From: Pontibacter cellulosilyticus
Lineage (GTDB): Bacteria > Bacteroidota > Bacteroidia > Cytophagales > Hymenobacteraceae
Assembly: GCF_014306105.1 (NCBI RefSeq)
Contig: NZ_JACRVF010000002.1
Coordinates: forward strand, 62,001 to 126,000
Direction of reading: 5' to 3'
DNA length: 64,000 nt
In this document: positions 8,678-17,877 of the stretch, piece by piece
Position numbering within the stretch: the stretch's first letter is position 1
Layout of the letters: the number at the start of each line of letters is the position of its first letter
Translations under genes and position numbers: made by a program
Notes under the pieces: model-generated
Seen by the model: only the letters and a program-made list of their open reading frames with translations
Database searches by the model: none
What the model was told of the DNA's origin: nothing

Positions 8678-9067
8678 TTAAAGTGGAGCACCAACCGGCT
8701 TTGAGCAGTCGTGGCCAGGCTGGCCATGCGGCGGATTTGTTCCGGCTGCTACGCTTCCCTGCTGCTGCGTCTGTGTTGGCTGCAATGGCGGCGTAATGGT
8801 AGTGGTAGGCACATTCAGCTTTGGTTGTGCCGGTGTGTTAAGCGGTGCTCCTACTGGTATATCGCAGCGGTGGTTTGGCTGGCCATGCGCAGGGTTTAAC
8901 GCAGCTGTTGCACCCTGTGCTGCAGTGCCGGTAACAGGAGTAGCAGTGGTGTTTAAAGGTGCTGCTGTAGTAGCGGTAGGTGTATTGTTTGCTTTCTGAT
9001 CTTTTTCGGAGCAGGCCACAACACCCAGCACAGCAACAGGTAATATCAAGCGGGAAATTATTTTCAT
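8678..9067 (-). CDS. Small lipoprotein with two HGQPxHxC repeats
   Basis: 129 residues. Lipoprotein signal with VVAC, so cysteine 19 would be lipidated. The body is low complexity (A, T, P, Q) and carries two copies of a 19-residue block: NPAHGQPNHRCDIPVGAPL at 58-76 and NPPHGQPGHDCSKPVGAPL at 111-129, the second being the exact C-terminus. Each block keeps two histidines and one cysteine, which suggests metal binding, but this is inference. I do not know a named function. It is convergent with the 7336 gene across a strong hairpin. Confidence 0.7.
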   Translation of the reverse strand: MKIISRLILPVAVLGVVACSEKDQKANNTPTATTAAPLNTTATPVTGTAAQGATAALNPAHGQPNHRCDIPVGAPLNTPAQPKLNVPTTTITPPLQPTQTQQQGSVAAGTNPPHGQPGHDCSKPVGAPL

Positions 9068-9267
9068 GAGATAAAGGGTTTAAAGTACAGTAGCTACATT
9101 AACAGAACTAATTATACTTTCGTTTCCTGTATTAAGTTGATTTATTTTTAGATTTAATTTTGTTTTAGTGTAAGTAAGCCAGTTTTGGTCAAAGCTGCCA
9201 CAAATCCATGCGGAGCTGATAATTGTTACCCTCTAATATAGCACTTATACTTTAAAGAAGAGGTGTG

Positions 9268-10503
9268 CTACTGCTTTTGCTGTGTTTTGTGTTCGTAGGG
9301 AACATAGTTTTCCCACTGCCAGGGAGTATAGGTGTCGCCAATAGTTATTTCCAGCAACTCTTTAAAAATGCTTTCGGCGTTGTCGCTGTTTGTCATTATC
9401 AGCACCCCTGTGCCTGTCTCAGGGAAAAGTATGGAGTAGTGCTTATAACCCTCTGAGCCTCCTTCTTTAAATACTCCTTTGCCATACGGTGTTTCTAACA
9501 CGCCCCAACCCAGTCCGTAACCCAAAGCTATGTCTTCGTTCTCAGTGGTCTCAACCAGCGAATTTGGGCCAAACTGTTGTTTGCTGCTAATGGCAACCTG
9601 TTTCTTAAACAGCTCCTTATACGATTCCTGCTTTAGCAGCTGTTGGTTCAGGACGGCTTCTAAAAATTTAGAATAATCTGCCAGCGTGGTGCCCATACTG
9701 CCTGCTGCCCCGGCGTCGTCTACTTCGTCTTTAGGAATCACGTTCTCTTTGCTGTCATGCCCATACACGTACTGCTTCTCTTGCCCTGGCTGCCATACAT
9801 AAATATAGCTGGTTCTGCACATGCCCAGTGGCTTGAATATTCGCTCCTGAGCGAGCTCCTCCAGTCCCTTTCCTGTTATCTGCTCTATCACAAATTGAAG
9901 CAATGCGAACCCTTCTCCGGAATAGCTGTAACGGGCACCCGGCTCGAACTGAAAGTATAGCTTACCATCTTTTTTGTACCCGGTACTGGTAAGGAAGCGC
10001 CAGTTCGGAAAACCAGTGGTATGGGTTAAGCACATGCGTGCTGTAATTTTTTCATAGCGCTTATCGCCTTTCAGGTCTAAATACCCATTCCAGCTTTTCG
10101 TATTCTTTTTAGTATAACCATATTCCGAAAGAGGCTTTTCGAGGTAGCTCTGCAGGGGAGTATCCCACTCAATCACACCTTCCTCCACCAGCTGCATCAC
10201 CAGCACTGCGAAAACAGCTTTGCTAAGGGAGGCCCCGTAAAAAATGGTGTTTGCGCTAAGGGGTGTTTTATTAACTGCGTTGCTATAGCCAAATGCTTTC
10301 TGGTAAACCACTTCATTGTTGTTGAAGATCGAGATTCCAAGCCCGGTGACGTTAGCCGTGTCCATCAGGCGCGTAATGGTTTTGTCTATGTGACTTGCGG
10401 TTGTTTTGCTGCCGTCAACTCTGTAGATGTACTTGCTTTGTCCGAGCGCAAAATTGCAGAGAAGAAGTGCTAGTGAAAGTATAAATGCGGTGTGTTTTAA
10501 CAT
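9268..10503 (-). CDS. Secreted serine hydrolase, beta-lactamase/class C fold
   Basis: Start taken at ATG 10501-10503, which begins the signal peptide MLKHTAFILSLALLLCNFALG; the longer frame starts earlier with a non-signal sequence. 411 residues. SLSK at 92-95 carries the nucleophile, YSG at 194-196 the tyrosine, and KEGGSEGY near the C-terminus stands where KTG or HxG is expected. It lacks the extra C-terminal beta domain of the paralogue at 300-1664. Substrate unknown; likely periplasmic peptidase or esterase. Confidence 0.82.
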   Translation of the reverse strand: MLKHTAFILSLALLLCNFALGQSKYIYRVDGSKTTASHIDKTITRLMDTANVTGLGISIFNNNEVVYQKAFGYSNAVNKTPLSANTIFYGASLSKAVFAVLVMQLVEEGVIEWDTPLQSYLEKPLSEYGYTKKNTKSWNGYLDLKGDKRYEKITARMCLTHTTGFPNWRFLTSTGYKKDGKLYFQFEPGARYSYSGEGFALLQFVIEQITGKGLEELAQERIFKPLGMCRTSYIYVWQPGQEKQYVYGHDSKENVIPKDEVDDAGAAGSMGTTLADYSKFLEAVLNQQLLKQESYKELFKKQVAISSKQQFGPNSLVETTENEDIALGYGLGWGVLETPYGKGVFKEGGSEGYKHYSILFPETGTGVLIMTNSDNAESIFKELLEITIGDTYTPWQWENYVPYEHKTQQKQ

Positions 10504-10690
10504 GCTGCTTTTGGCTTTGAGTGTTAAACAATGTGTTAGTTTCAAAGCTACGGCATTTAGGTATGTATTCTTGCGACACCTCCCCGACACTTATGCGACA
10601 AATGGGCTTAAAGTATGTTTAAAGGCAGTTTTTTGGTATTTGTATCATCTCCCATTTCGGGCAATCAAATGCTACTATTAACCCGTTAGC

Positions 10691-11254
10691 TTAGATAAAC
10701 CTGATGGATAATGGATACCTGTAGCCTTCGTTTTTAATGATTTTTTTGGCGTTCCAGAAGATAAGTATAAGTGTGTAGGCTGCCACAAGTATGAGCAGCA
10801 GCAGGCCCACCTGAAAGAGCAGCACCAAAAGCACGATACCCAGCATAAAGGCAAGCGTAATTGTGAGGTGGAAGTTAACCACAGCTCTGCCATGCTCCTC
10901 GAAAAGCGGGTGCTCGTCACGTTTATAAGCCTAAAGTATAAGGGGAAGCATCAGGTTGGCAAAAGGTATAAGCACACCCATCAAAGGCAACAGGTGAAAC
11001 AGCAATAGCCATTTTCTTACTGCAGTGTTGCTTTGTGGTGCATCAGCAGGCTCGGAACACGACAGCTCTTTAACCTCAACTTCTAAAGACTGGGCTAACA
11101 ACGAGAGCGTTTGAAAATGAGGCTCTACTTTAGCATTCTCTATGCGTTGAATGGTCCTTACCGTTACGCCATAATTTTCTGAAAGCTGCTCCTGCGTAAG
11201 TCCTTTCCGCTTCCTGTGCCGGAGCAGGTTTTGGGCTATGGTGGCTTTTTTCAT
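10691..11254 (-). pseudogene. HTH (Xre-type) regulator fused to DUF4870 membrane domain, interrupted by an in-frame TAG
   Basis: One continuous reading frame of 187 codons broken only by TAG at 10931-10933. Before the stop: an Xre-type helix-turn-helix (KGLTQEQLSENYGVTVRTIQ at 18-37) and the first DUF4870 membrane helix ending PFANLMLPLIL. After it, in the same frame: AYKRDEHPLFEEHGRAVVNF and two more membrane helices, the standard continuation of DUF4870. At the stop position relatives as I recall them carry tryptophan (…LI-W-…K.DE), so a single TGG to TAG change explains it. If translated as is, the first part (107 residues) would still contain the DNA-binding domain and one helix. A sequencing error or readthrough cannot be excluded. 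Confidence 0.8.
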
Positions 11255-11404
11255 GGCTGCTTAGGCTGCTGTGTCTCTTAATGGTAGCCAAAAAGCCTGT
11301 GTTTTGCAAGTTTTGCTGTTTGGGATGGGAGAGGTAACGTTACTCGTGCAGCCGATGAGCGAGGCGTAGCCAAGCATAAAGGCTGCACATGGTTGGTTGA
11401 AGCT

Positions 11405-11914
11405 TTATTTTTTGCTCTTTATTTTATGATTTGATGGATTACTTGGTAGGTATAAAATTATTATTTCATCTCCTTTCTTTAGTGTATCATTTTTTACACT
11501 ATGCTCATAGGTTTTACCATCTACAGCGAACCTGTAATACACATAGTTACCATCATTGCTTGCTCCCTTTCCCCTTGACTCCCAATTTACCTGTTCAACT
11601 TTAGATTGCATTAGTTCTCCAGAGCCGTTAAGTTTGTTCTCTTGTTCATCAAACCAATTAGTATAGAATAGTCCTAAGAACACAGTTACTACAATCAAAA
11701 AGCATAGGTATAGGTAAGATAAGAATCTGTATCCTTTTTTATAGATTTCTGTAAAATAATTTGCAAGGCTAAAGGGGAAAACGACCCAACCATAGAACAC
11801 ACAAATTAGCCCCACAATCGCAAAAAATCTAAGGGTGGACTGCGTGAATGCAAGTTCACAAGTGATGACAACTCCAACAACTAACGCCATTAGAGGGATA
11901 AGAAGTTTTTTCAA
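11405..11914 (-). CDS. Membrane protein of unknown function with DUF3592-like C-terminal part
   Basis: 169 residues. The only start giving the full frame is TTG at 11912-11914 (then KKLLIPLMALVV); an internal ATG at residue 9 is the alternative. Three hydrophobic helices occupy about 1-25, 30-52 and 65-87. A soluble tail (VEQVNWESRGKGASNDGNYV, YYRFAVDGKTYEHSVKNDTL, GDEIIILYLPSNPSNHKI) has the strand pattern of DUF3592-like domains that follow membrane helices. Base composition is clearly more AT-rich than the neighbours, which may mean later acquisition. No function can be named. Confidence 0.6.
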   Translation of the reverse strand: MKKLLIPLMALVVGVVITCELAFTQSTLRFFAIVGLICVFYGWVVFPFSLANYFTEIYKKGYRFLSYLYLCFLIVVTVFLGLFYTNWFDEQENKLNGSGELMQSKVEQVNWESRGKGASNDGNYVYYRFAVDGKTYEHSVKNDTLKKGDEIIILYLPSNPSNHKIKSKK

Positions 11915-12310
11915 CTCTCTATGAGATTTTTATAATTTTAAGTTACAACCAACTACCGTATAGCAGGAGTACCTACTCCCTCTATCTGCATTATATGTGA
12001 ATGTGTTTCCACATGGTTTAAAAATCGCTTTTTCAAATACCCATATAGTACATACACAATACAAGATAAGACTAAAGATCATATCCGGCAAATCCTTTTA
12101 ATGATTGGATTTAATGGGTTAATATGTTAAAGGTTAGGGGGTTGCGAGTGGTGTTGATGTTGCTGCGGTAGTAATGAACAGACTCAGGTGCGGTACTTCA
12201 GACAGCCTTAACAAGTAGTAGCCGTGTTATTACTCGAGTATATCCGTTAATACACAGTTAATTACGGCTAGCAATAATGCCGTAGCAGGCAAAATATAAG
12301 AAGTGGTTAA
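11915..12310. other. AT-rich gap without a recognisable gene
   Basis: No open frame with coding character on either strand. The first half is AT-rich and would hold the promoter of the 11405-11914 gene. The second half (about 12120-12300) has mixed composition with several short self-complementary words but no clear hairpin with a T tract. Confidence 0.5.
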
Positions 12311-12859
12311 CTACAGGTAGCAACTCTGATCCGTCTTCTCCAACTGTTCCACGGGGAAGCCTTTGCTCTTGGCTTGCTGCACCATCAGGTTGTACACGGC
12401 ATCATCTAAAACAGGCGTGCGGGAGAGGAGCCAAAGGCTTTCACGGTCTGGGGAGCCAACAAGAACGTGCTTGTAATCCGGGTCCAGTTCTAGTATCCAG
12501 TAGTCGCCTTTAAAGGGCCAGAAAAACTGTACCTTCAGTTTACTGTTGCTGCTGCCCTCTACCGGAAAAGCCTTACCTCGAATATCTTTCACTTCCCCGT
12601 TGGGGCCGTCTTTGCGGCAGTAGTTGTACACCTCCACATAACCGTCCGGGTGTAAGGTATACTCGGCATACACGCAGTGGCAGCCTTTCTCGAAACGTTG
12701 GGGCAGGGCAGCAATCTCGTACCAGCGGCCAGCATACTTGCTTAAGTCTACGGTGGGTACAGTTTCTAATGGCGCGTAGTTTTTGCTGCAGCTGCTTATA
12801 AGTATGGCCGCTGCGGCCAGAGCGCCTGCAGTAAGTATAAGTCTGGTGTTTTTCTTCAT
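12311..12859 (-). CDS. blc: Lipocalin family lipoprotein, Blc-like
   Basis: ATG 12857-12859 chosen because it gives a lipoprotein signal (MKKNTRLILTAGALAAAAIL, then ISSC). 182 residues, the size of bacterial lipocalin Blc. Lipocalin motif 1 is present as YAGRWYEIAALPQRFEKGC, followed by YAEYTLHPDGYVEVYNYC, and a late DYWILELDPDYKHVLVGSP and LWLLSRTP that match the second and third conserved regions. Blc binds fatty acids or lysophospholipids in the outer membrane and is linked to stress and membrane repair. It lies 16 bp downstream of the GNAT gene and may share its transcript. Confidence 0.85.
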   Translation of the reverse strand: MKKNTRLILTAGALAAAAILISSCSKNYAPLETVPTVDLSKYAGRWYEIAALPQRFEKGCHCVYAEYTLHPDGYVEVYNYCRKDGPNGEVKDIRGKAFPVEGSSNSKLKVQFFWPFKGDYWILELDPDYKHVLVGSPDRESLWLLSRTPVLDDAVYNLMVQQAKSKGFPVEQLEKTDQSCYL

Positions 12860-12875
12860 AGCCGGGGCAGTTCTG

Positions 12876-13307
12876 TTAGAGCTGCCTGGCCATACGGTAA
12901 TGTTGGATGGTGCCAAACAGCAGGTGCGATTTCTCTTCTATTTCATACCCGTTGCGGCGGTAAAAGTTTACAGCATTTTCGCGGGCCTGCAGCATCATGC
13001 GGGTGGCACCCAACTGCCGGGCGCGCTCTTCCTGGTAGTGCAGTAACTGGTCGCCGAGTTTCTTGCCTTGCATATCCTGGCGTATACCCATAAACCGGAT
13101 CTGCGCCTCTTCCGGCGTAGCCAGGTGCATGCGGCAAACACCCACAGCCTCGCCGGCATCATCCAGCAGCATGGCATGTATGGCGGTGTTGTCGTCTTCT
13201 GCGTGTTCGCTACCTTCTGGTTGCCCCCAGGGCTCACGCAGTGTTTGGTAGCGCAGGCGGTAATATTGCTCAAACTGTTCCGGGGTGGTAGGCTCTATTA
13301 TCTGCAT
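12876..13307 (-). CDS. GNAT-family N-acetyltransferase
   Basis: Start set to ATG 13305-13307 (MQIIEPTTPEQFEQYYRLRY); the eight-codon longer version would start with GTG. 143 residues. A GNAT fold is seen in AVGVCRMHL (strand 4), IRFMGIRQDMQGKKLGDQLL (acetyl-CoA loop of Q/R-x2-G-x-G/K type) and AVNFYRRNGYEIEE near the end. The N-terminal LRYQTLREPWGQPEGSE is shared by a sub-family of small, uncharacterised acetyltransferases. Substrate unknown. Followed by the lipocalin gene. Confidence 0.82.
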   Translation of the reverse strand: MQIIEPTTPEQFEQYYRLRYQTLREPWGQPEGSEHAEDDNTAIHAMLLDDAGEAVGVCRMHLATPEEAQIRFMGIRQDMQGKKLGDQLLHYQEERARQLGATRMMLQARENAVNFYRRNGYEIEEKSHLLFGTIQHYRMARQL

Positions 13308-13473
13308 AAGTTTATTCTTTGATTGTTTCACGGCTGAAGTGCCGAAAGAAATAAGGGTTGAATTACAAATTCCTAATTCGGAACTTGTAATTCGTAATTC
13401 GTAACTCCAATATGATAACTTTGTCGGCTCAATATAGGTAAAATCAATTCTTAAAGTATAAGGCTAAAAAACT

Positions 13474-13971
13474 ATGGCATCTTTTGATATTGTAAGCAAA
13501 GTAGACCCGCAAATTATGGACAACGCCATTAACGTTGCCCGCAAAGAAATTATGAACCGTTACGACTTCCGCGACACCAAAGGCTCGCTGGAGTACGACA
13601 AGAAGAACAACATGGTAAACATTTCCATGGAGAACGAAATGCGCGTGCAACACACAGAAGATGTGCTGATAGGCAAAATGGTGAAGCAGGGGCTGGATGC
13701 CACAGCGCTGGATTTCTCGAAAGAGGCTTACCAGAGCGGTGCCATGGTAAAGAAAGATATTAAGGTAAAGGCCGGTATCGAGAAAGACACCTCTAAGAAG
13801 ATCATGAAGATCATCAAAGACAGCAAGCTGAAAGTGTCGGCGGCAATGATGGACGAGACCATTCGCGTTACCGGCAAAAAAATAGACGACCTGCAGCAGG
13901 TAATCGCTGTGTTACGCAGCAACAGCGAAGAAATAGGCATGCCGCTGCAGTACGTGAACATGAAAAGCTAG
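13474..13971 (+). CDS. yajQ: YajQ family nucleotide-binding protein
   Basis: 165 residues, the standard length. The N-terminus MASFDIVSKVDPQIMDNAIN and later DFRDTKGSLEYD, GKKIDDLQQVIAVLR and MPLQYVNMK are diagnostic for YajQ/DUF520. The family folds as two ferredoxin-like domains and binds nucleotides; in Xanthomonas a member acts as a cyclic di-GMP effector that works with a transcription factor. Whether it does so here is not visible. A TAnnTTTG-type element (TAACTTTG at 13416-13423) lies 50 bp upstream, without a well-placed TTG. Confidence 0.92.
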   Translation: MASFDIVSKVDPQIMDNAINVARKEIMNRYDFRDTKGSLEYDKKNNMVNISMENEMRVQHTEDVLIGKMVKQGLDATALDFSKEAYQSGAMVKKDIKVKAGIEKDTSKKIMKIIKDSKLKVSAAMMDETIRVTGKKIDDLQQVIAVLRSNSEEIGMPLQYVNMKS

Positions 13972-14146
13972 TTTTATCTGCTGATTGTTGAAATGTTTGA
14001 TTGTTGAGGCGCCTTATTACTGCAGCGCAGCACGCCTGAGAAAATCCTTGGATTAAGGAAAAACAATTTAGCAGGTATTTTTGTAGAAAATCTGACAAGA
14101 TTAAAACATAACAACAAGCAGCAACTAACAATTAATAATAGAAACT

Positions 14147-14929
14147 ATGGAAATATTTGCGAATCCGGATACCTGGATAAGCTTGCTCACACTAACTTTT
14201 ATGGAGGTGGTGTTGGGTATAGATAACATTGTATTTATCTCGATTATTGTAAGCAGGTTGCCGAAGGAGCAGCAGGCAAAAGGACGTAACATTGGTTTAA
14301 TGCTTGCACTCGTATTTCGTGTTATCCTGTTGATGTTTATTGCCTGGATCGTAAGCGCCAGCAAACCGATTTTCTCTATCGACCTGCCATTTTCCAATGA
14401 TGAGTTTGCGGTTTCGTGGCGCGATATCATACTTTTTGCCGGTGGTTTGTTCCTGCTGGCTAAGTCTGTAACTGAGATCCACAATAAGTTGGAAGGGGAG
14501 GAAGAAAGCCACGGAGAAGCAAAGGTATATGCCTCTTTAAATAGGGTGCTTATCCAGATTATCCTCATCGACATTGTGTTCTCCTTCGACTCTATACTTA
14601 CAGCCGTGGGGCTTGCTCAGGAGATTATTGTAATGATTGTTGCTGTGATACTGGCCATGATTATTATGCTGATATTCGCAAAGTATGTAAGTGATTTCGT
14701 GAACAAACATCCTACTGTTAAAATGCTGGCACTGGCCTTCCTGCTCCTGATCGGCTTTATGCTGGTAGTAGAGGCGCTGCACCAGCACATCCCGAAAGGC
14801 TACATCTACTTTGCCATGTTCTTCTCACTTTTGGTAGAGATGCTAAACATGCGACTTCGTAAGAAGACCACGCCGGTGCACCTTCGCCAGAACGAGGTGA
14901 TAAACGCAGAGGAAACAGAGATACTGTAA
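14147..14929 (+). CDS. TerC family integral membrane protein
   Basis: 260 residues with about seven membrane helices. The two acidic family signatures are present: FMEVVLGIDNIVFISI at 18-33 and IDIVFSFDSILTAVG near 143-157, where conserved acidic residues lie inside the membrane. The family includes the tellurite-resistance protein TerC and the manganese exporters Alx/MeeF, so metal-ion export coupled to the secretion machinery is a reasonable guess. No tellurite genes are nearby. A TATTTTTG octamer at 14076-14083 could be the -7 element. Confidence 0.88.
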   Translation: MEIFANPDTWISLLTLTFMEVVLGIDNIVFISIIVSRLPKEQQAKGRNIGLMLALVFRVILLMFIAWIVSASKPIFSIDLPFSNDEFAVSWRDIILFAGGLFLLAKSVTEIHNKLEGEEESHGEAKVYASLNRVLIQIILIDIVFSFDSILTAVGLAQEIIVMIVAVILAMIIMLIFAKYVSDFVNKHPTVKMLALAFLLLIGFMLVVEALHQHIPKGYIYFAMFFSLLVEMLNMRLRKKTTPVHLRQNEVINAEETEIL

Positions 14930-14943
14930 TAAATAAAAGCAAG

Positions 14944-14980
14944 AAAGGGGGCAACATCTGTAAAAGGTGCTGCCCCCTTT
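14944..14980 (+). terminator. Terminator after the TerC gene
   Basis: Stem AAAGGGGGCA / TGCCCCCTTT with an imperfect inner extension, followed by TGTTTT, beginning 14 bp after the stop codon. Confidence 0.8.
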
Positions 14981-15078
14981 TGTTTTATGCCTCTTGCCGT
15001 AAAGAACTATTCCTGGCGCCAACATCTAACTGGTGACTTAGGGTGCGTGAGAGTTTAATAACTCGCTTTTCCGAAGTG

Positions 15079-15245
15079 CCGGGTCCAACCACCCCTACTA
15101 ACCCCTCCTTAACCAAGGAGGGGAATTTATACTTACATCTCCTCATGTCTTTCCAAAAGGGTGTTATATCTCTTTTGTCATCCTGAAAGGATCTTGTATG
15201 AAGTAAGGTTAAGCAAAACCACAGCGCTTGTAGTTCAACTTTCAT
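15079..15245. repeat. Diverged partial copy of the 2395-2611 element
   Basis: Starts CCGGGTCCAACCACCCCT, then ACCCCTCCTTAACCAAGGAG, as in the left arm at 2395. The middle TGTCATCCTGAAAGGATCTTG with AAGTAAGGTTAAGC matches the core of the first copy (TGTCATCTTGGAAAGATCC with AAGCAAGGTCAAGC). The right inverted arm is missing. The order and orientation of the blocks are the same in both copies. Confidence 0.6.
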
Positions 15246-15454
15246 AACCTGAGCATTTCCTGTGTTGCATCAGTCGTTAGTAAAGCAGGGTTTATCCACG
15301 CCTTACGTGCACCAAAGTATGAAGTGAAAATATAGGAAAATTAGACTGAGGATTAGATCCGAGCAGAACGCGAGAAATATACAGCAACTGATCACTTGCT
15401 ACATTTTAATCCAGAAAAATCGCTACATTCGAAAAGAGATATATACCCTATACC

Positions 15455-17761
15455 ATGCAATACCGTCACCGCTCCTACGCTGTATTCATACTGCTGGCCT
15501 TAACAGGTCTTGCGCTGCTTAGCTTATACTTGCTACAGCCTCCGGCATCTAAACCGGCAAATGCGCCTGTCGATGAGTTCTCAGCTGAGCGGGCTATGCG
15601 GCATGTAGTGGAGATAGCAGAGGAGCCACATGCTATGGGCACAGCGGCGCATGCTGAGGTAAGGACTTATCTGCTGGAGCAAATGCAGGAGTTGGGGCTA
15701 AACCCGCAGGTGCAGGAAACAACAGCAGCAAACGAGTATGCCGTAGGCTATGTGTATAACCTGTTGGGCAGATTGGAGGGCCGTGGCAATACGGGTAAAA
15801 GCATACTTGTGATGGCGCACTACGACTCGCAACCCAATGCACGCGGAGCGGGTGACGATGGCGCAGGTGTGGCTGCCATACTTGAAACGGTGCGGGCTCT
15901 GAAACAAACTAAACGGCTGGAGCACGACTTGATCGTGCTGTTTACCGATGGAGAAGAGTATGGTTTATACGGAGCAAAGGCTTTTCTGAAACACCCGTGG
16001 GCAAAGGACGTGGAGCTAGTGCTTAACTTAGAGGGCCGCGGCTCGCAAGGCCCAAGTATGACCTTTGAGTTGAGTCCGGAGAATGGTTGGGTAGCTGAAC
16101 AATACATTGAGCACGCCCCTTATCCGTTCCTGAGTTCGCTGGCATACGAAATCTACAAGCGCATGCCCAACGATACCGACTTTACAGTATTCAAAAATGC
16201 CGGCTACAGCGGCCTGAACTCCGCGTTTATAGATGGCTTTGTACACTACCATAAAGCAACCGATTCGCCTGAAAACCTTAGCCTGAATACGGTGCAGCAG
16301 CACGGGAGTAACCTGCTGGCGCTGCTGCAGCATTTCGGAAACACCTCGCTTGAGAAAACCAAAGCACCCGATATCGTTTTCTTTAATGCCATAAACGGCT
16401 GGGTGATCAGCTATCCACAGTGGATGAGCATATTCTGGGTAGTGCTTGCTGCCTTATTGCTAATTGCTGTTTTTGTTTTGGGCGTTCGCAAGGGCGCTTT
16501 TACTATAGCTCAGTCACTTATCAGCTTTGTAGTTTTCCTGGTGCTGCTGATAATCGTGGCCGGCATATCTGTGCCGGTTAATAGCCTGGTGCTGGACCTC
16601 CTGCCGCTTACGCACCGCATGAACGGCGTGTATAGTGCCAATGGCTTTTTTGTGGCTTACCTGTTGCTGGCGCTGGGCCTGTTTCTGCTGCTGAGTTGGC
16701 TGGCGCTGCGCTGGCTGCAACTGCTGGCTATGGTAATGGGTGTGTTCATACTTCAGTTTATACTTGTTGCGGCACTGTACCTCACCATCCCGAGTGCTAC
16801 GTACCTGCTCGTGTTTCCGCTGCTGTTTAGCCTGGTAGGGCTACTGGTTATACTTGCAAAAGACCTGCACGAGGTGCCTGAGATAAACCTGACAGTTGTA
16901 GTCATACTGGTGCTCGCTGCTATACCAGCCATTTTTATACTTATGCCCATCGTGCATGTGGTTTTTGTAGCATTCAGCCTGCAGTTGCCGATAGGTTCAC
17001 TGGCTTTGTTTGTGTTGCTGCTGGGTTTCCTGCTGCCTTTGCTGCACCTGGTAGAGCACAGTTTCAGGTGGAGGCGCTGGCCGTTGTTGCCCTTGCTGCT
17101 TCTATTGGCCGGTACTGTAGTACTTATACTTGCCCTGCAAAACGAGAAGCCTTCGGCAAAACAGCCGCTGCACAGCCATGTGAGTTATTATGTAGATACG
17201 GACAGCAGCAAAGCGTATTGGGCATCATACTATCAGAACACCGACGACTGGAACAGGCAGTTTTTCCAGAATGCGAAGCAGGAGCCGCTTAAAGAGATCT
17301 ACCCGCATGCCTCGTTGAACTATCTTAAAAGCGAAGCCGAAACCTTTCCGGTAGCAGCACCTGTGGCAGCAGTAGTAACCGATTCTGTTACCGGCGGCGA
17401 ACGTCTGCTGCGCCTGCGGCTTGCCTCGCAGCGTGGAGCAGCCCACATGGAAATCGTTCTGAAACCAGAAAACCCGGAAGACATCAAAAGTATAAAACTA
17501 GCCGGCGAAGCCCTGCAACTAACTCCTGTAGATGCACAGGGCGGCAAAGTATACTATGCCCTGATGCACGGCCTGCCGCAAAGCAAAGAAGTGCAACTGG
17601 AGGTACGGTTAGAGGAAAATGCACCGCTTACCTTGTACCTCTACGACCAGTCGATAGGCTTGCCGGAGCAACTGGTAAAAGAGCCAAAGCCAGCACACGT
17701 AATTGCCGAGCAGGGGCGAAACAGCAACCTGACGGTGATGCGCAAAAGCTATACTTTTTAG
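15455..17761 (+). CDS. M28-family zinc aminopeptidase with C-terminal membrane domain
   Basis: 768 residues. An N-terminal signal anchor (about 8-28) is followed by an M28 catalytic domain at about 40-310: H122 and D124 in AHYDS, bridging D134 or D135 in GAGDDGAG, the E167-E168 pair in DGEEYG, E193 in NLEGRG and H266 in VHYHKATD. About 330-570 contains eight or so membrane helices rich in L and V. A final extracytoplasmic domain (about 575-768) is beta-rich. The layout is that of ERMP1-like peptidases: zinc exopeptidase outside, membrane helices, and a tail. Substrates are probably peptides in the periplasm. It stands alone, 116 bp before the DUF4142 gene. Confidence 0.88.
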   Translation: MQYRHRSYAVFILLALTGLALLSLYLLQPPASKPANAPVDEFSAERAMRHVVEIAEEPHAMGTAAHAEVRTYLLEQMQELGLNPQVQETTAANEYAVGYVYNLLGRLEGRGNTGKSILVMAHYDSQPNARGAGDDGAGVAAILETVRALKQTKRLEHDLIVLFTDGEEYGLYGAKAFLKHPWAKDVELVLNLEGRGSQGPSMTFELSPENGWVAEQYIEHAPYPFLSSLAYEIYKRMPNDTDFTVFKNAGYSGLNSAFIDGFVHYHKATDSPENLSLNTVQQHGSNLLALLQHFGNTSLEKTKAPDIVFFNAINGWVISYPQWMSIFWVVLAALLLIAVFVLGVRKGAFTIAQSLISFVVFLVLLIIVAGISVPVNSLVLDLLPLTHRMNGVYSANGFFVAYLLLALGLFLLLSWLALRWLQLLAMVMGVFILQFILVAALYLTIPSATYLLVFPLLFSLVGLLVILAKDLHEVPEINLTVVVILVLAAIPAIFILMPIVHVVFVAFSLQLPIGSLALFVLLLGFLLPLLHLVEHSFRWRRWPLLPLLLLLAGTVVLILALQNEKPSAKQPLHSHVSYYVDTDSSKAYWASYYQNTDDWNRQFFQNAKQEPLKEIYPHASLNYLKSEAETFPVAAPVAAVVTDSVTGGERLLRLRLASQRGAAHMEIVLKPENPEDIKSIKLAGEALQLTPVDAQGGKVYYALMHGLPQSKEVQLEVRLEENAPLTLYLYDQSIGLPEQLVKEPKPAHVIAEQGRNSNLTVMRKSYTF

Positions 17762-17877
17762 CTGTGTTGCAGGCTATAAAGGTAAGGCTGTATTTTTAGA
17801 GGAATCTGCTTTTAGGTAGTATCTATAAACCGGAACGGTAAGTATAGGTAGGTAAAACTTACACTTGTACTTACTTC

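Noticed and set aside
10678..10920. 80-residue frame overlapping the DUF4870 region
   Set aside because: It is a shifted frame; the DUF4870 sequence lies in the frame that joins the HTH part across the TAG.
13361..13410. CRISPR-like short repeats (AATTCGTAATTCGTAA words)
   Set aside because: Only two or three imperfect AT-rich copies without spacers; this is a common intergenic word, not an array.
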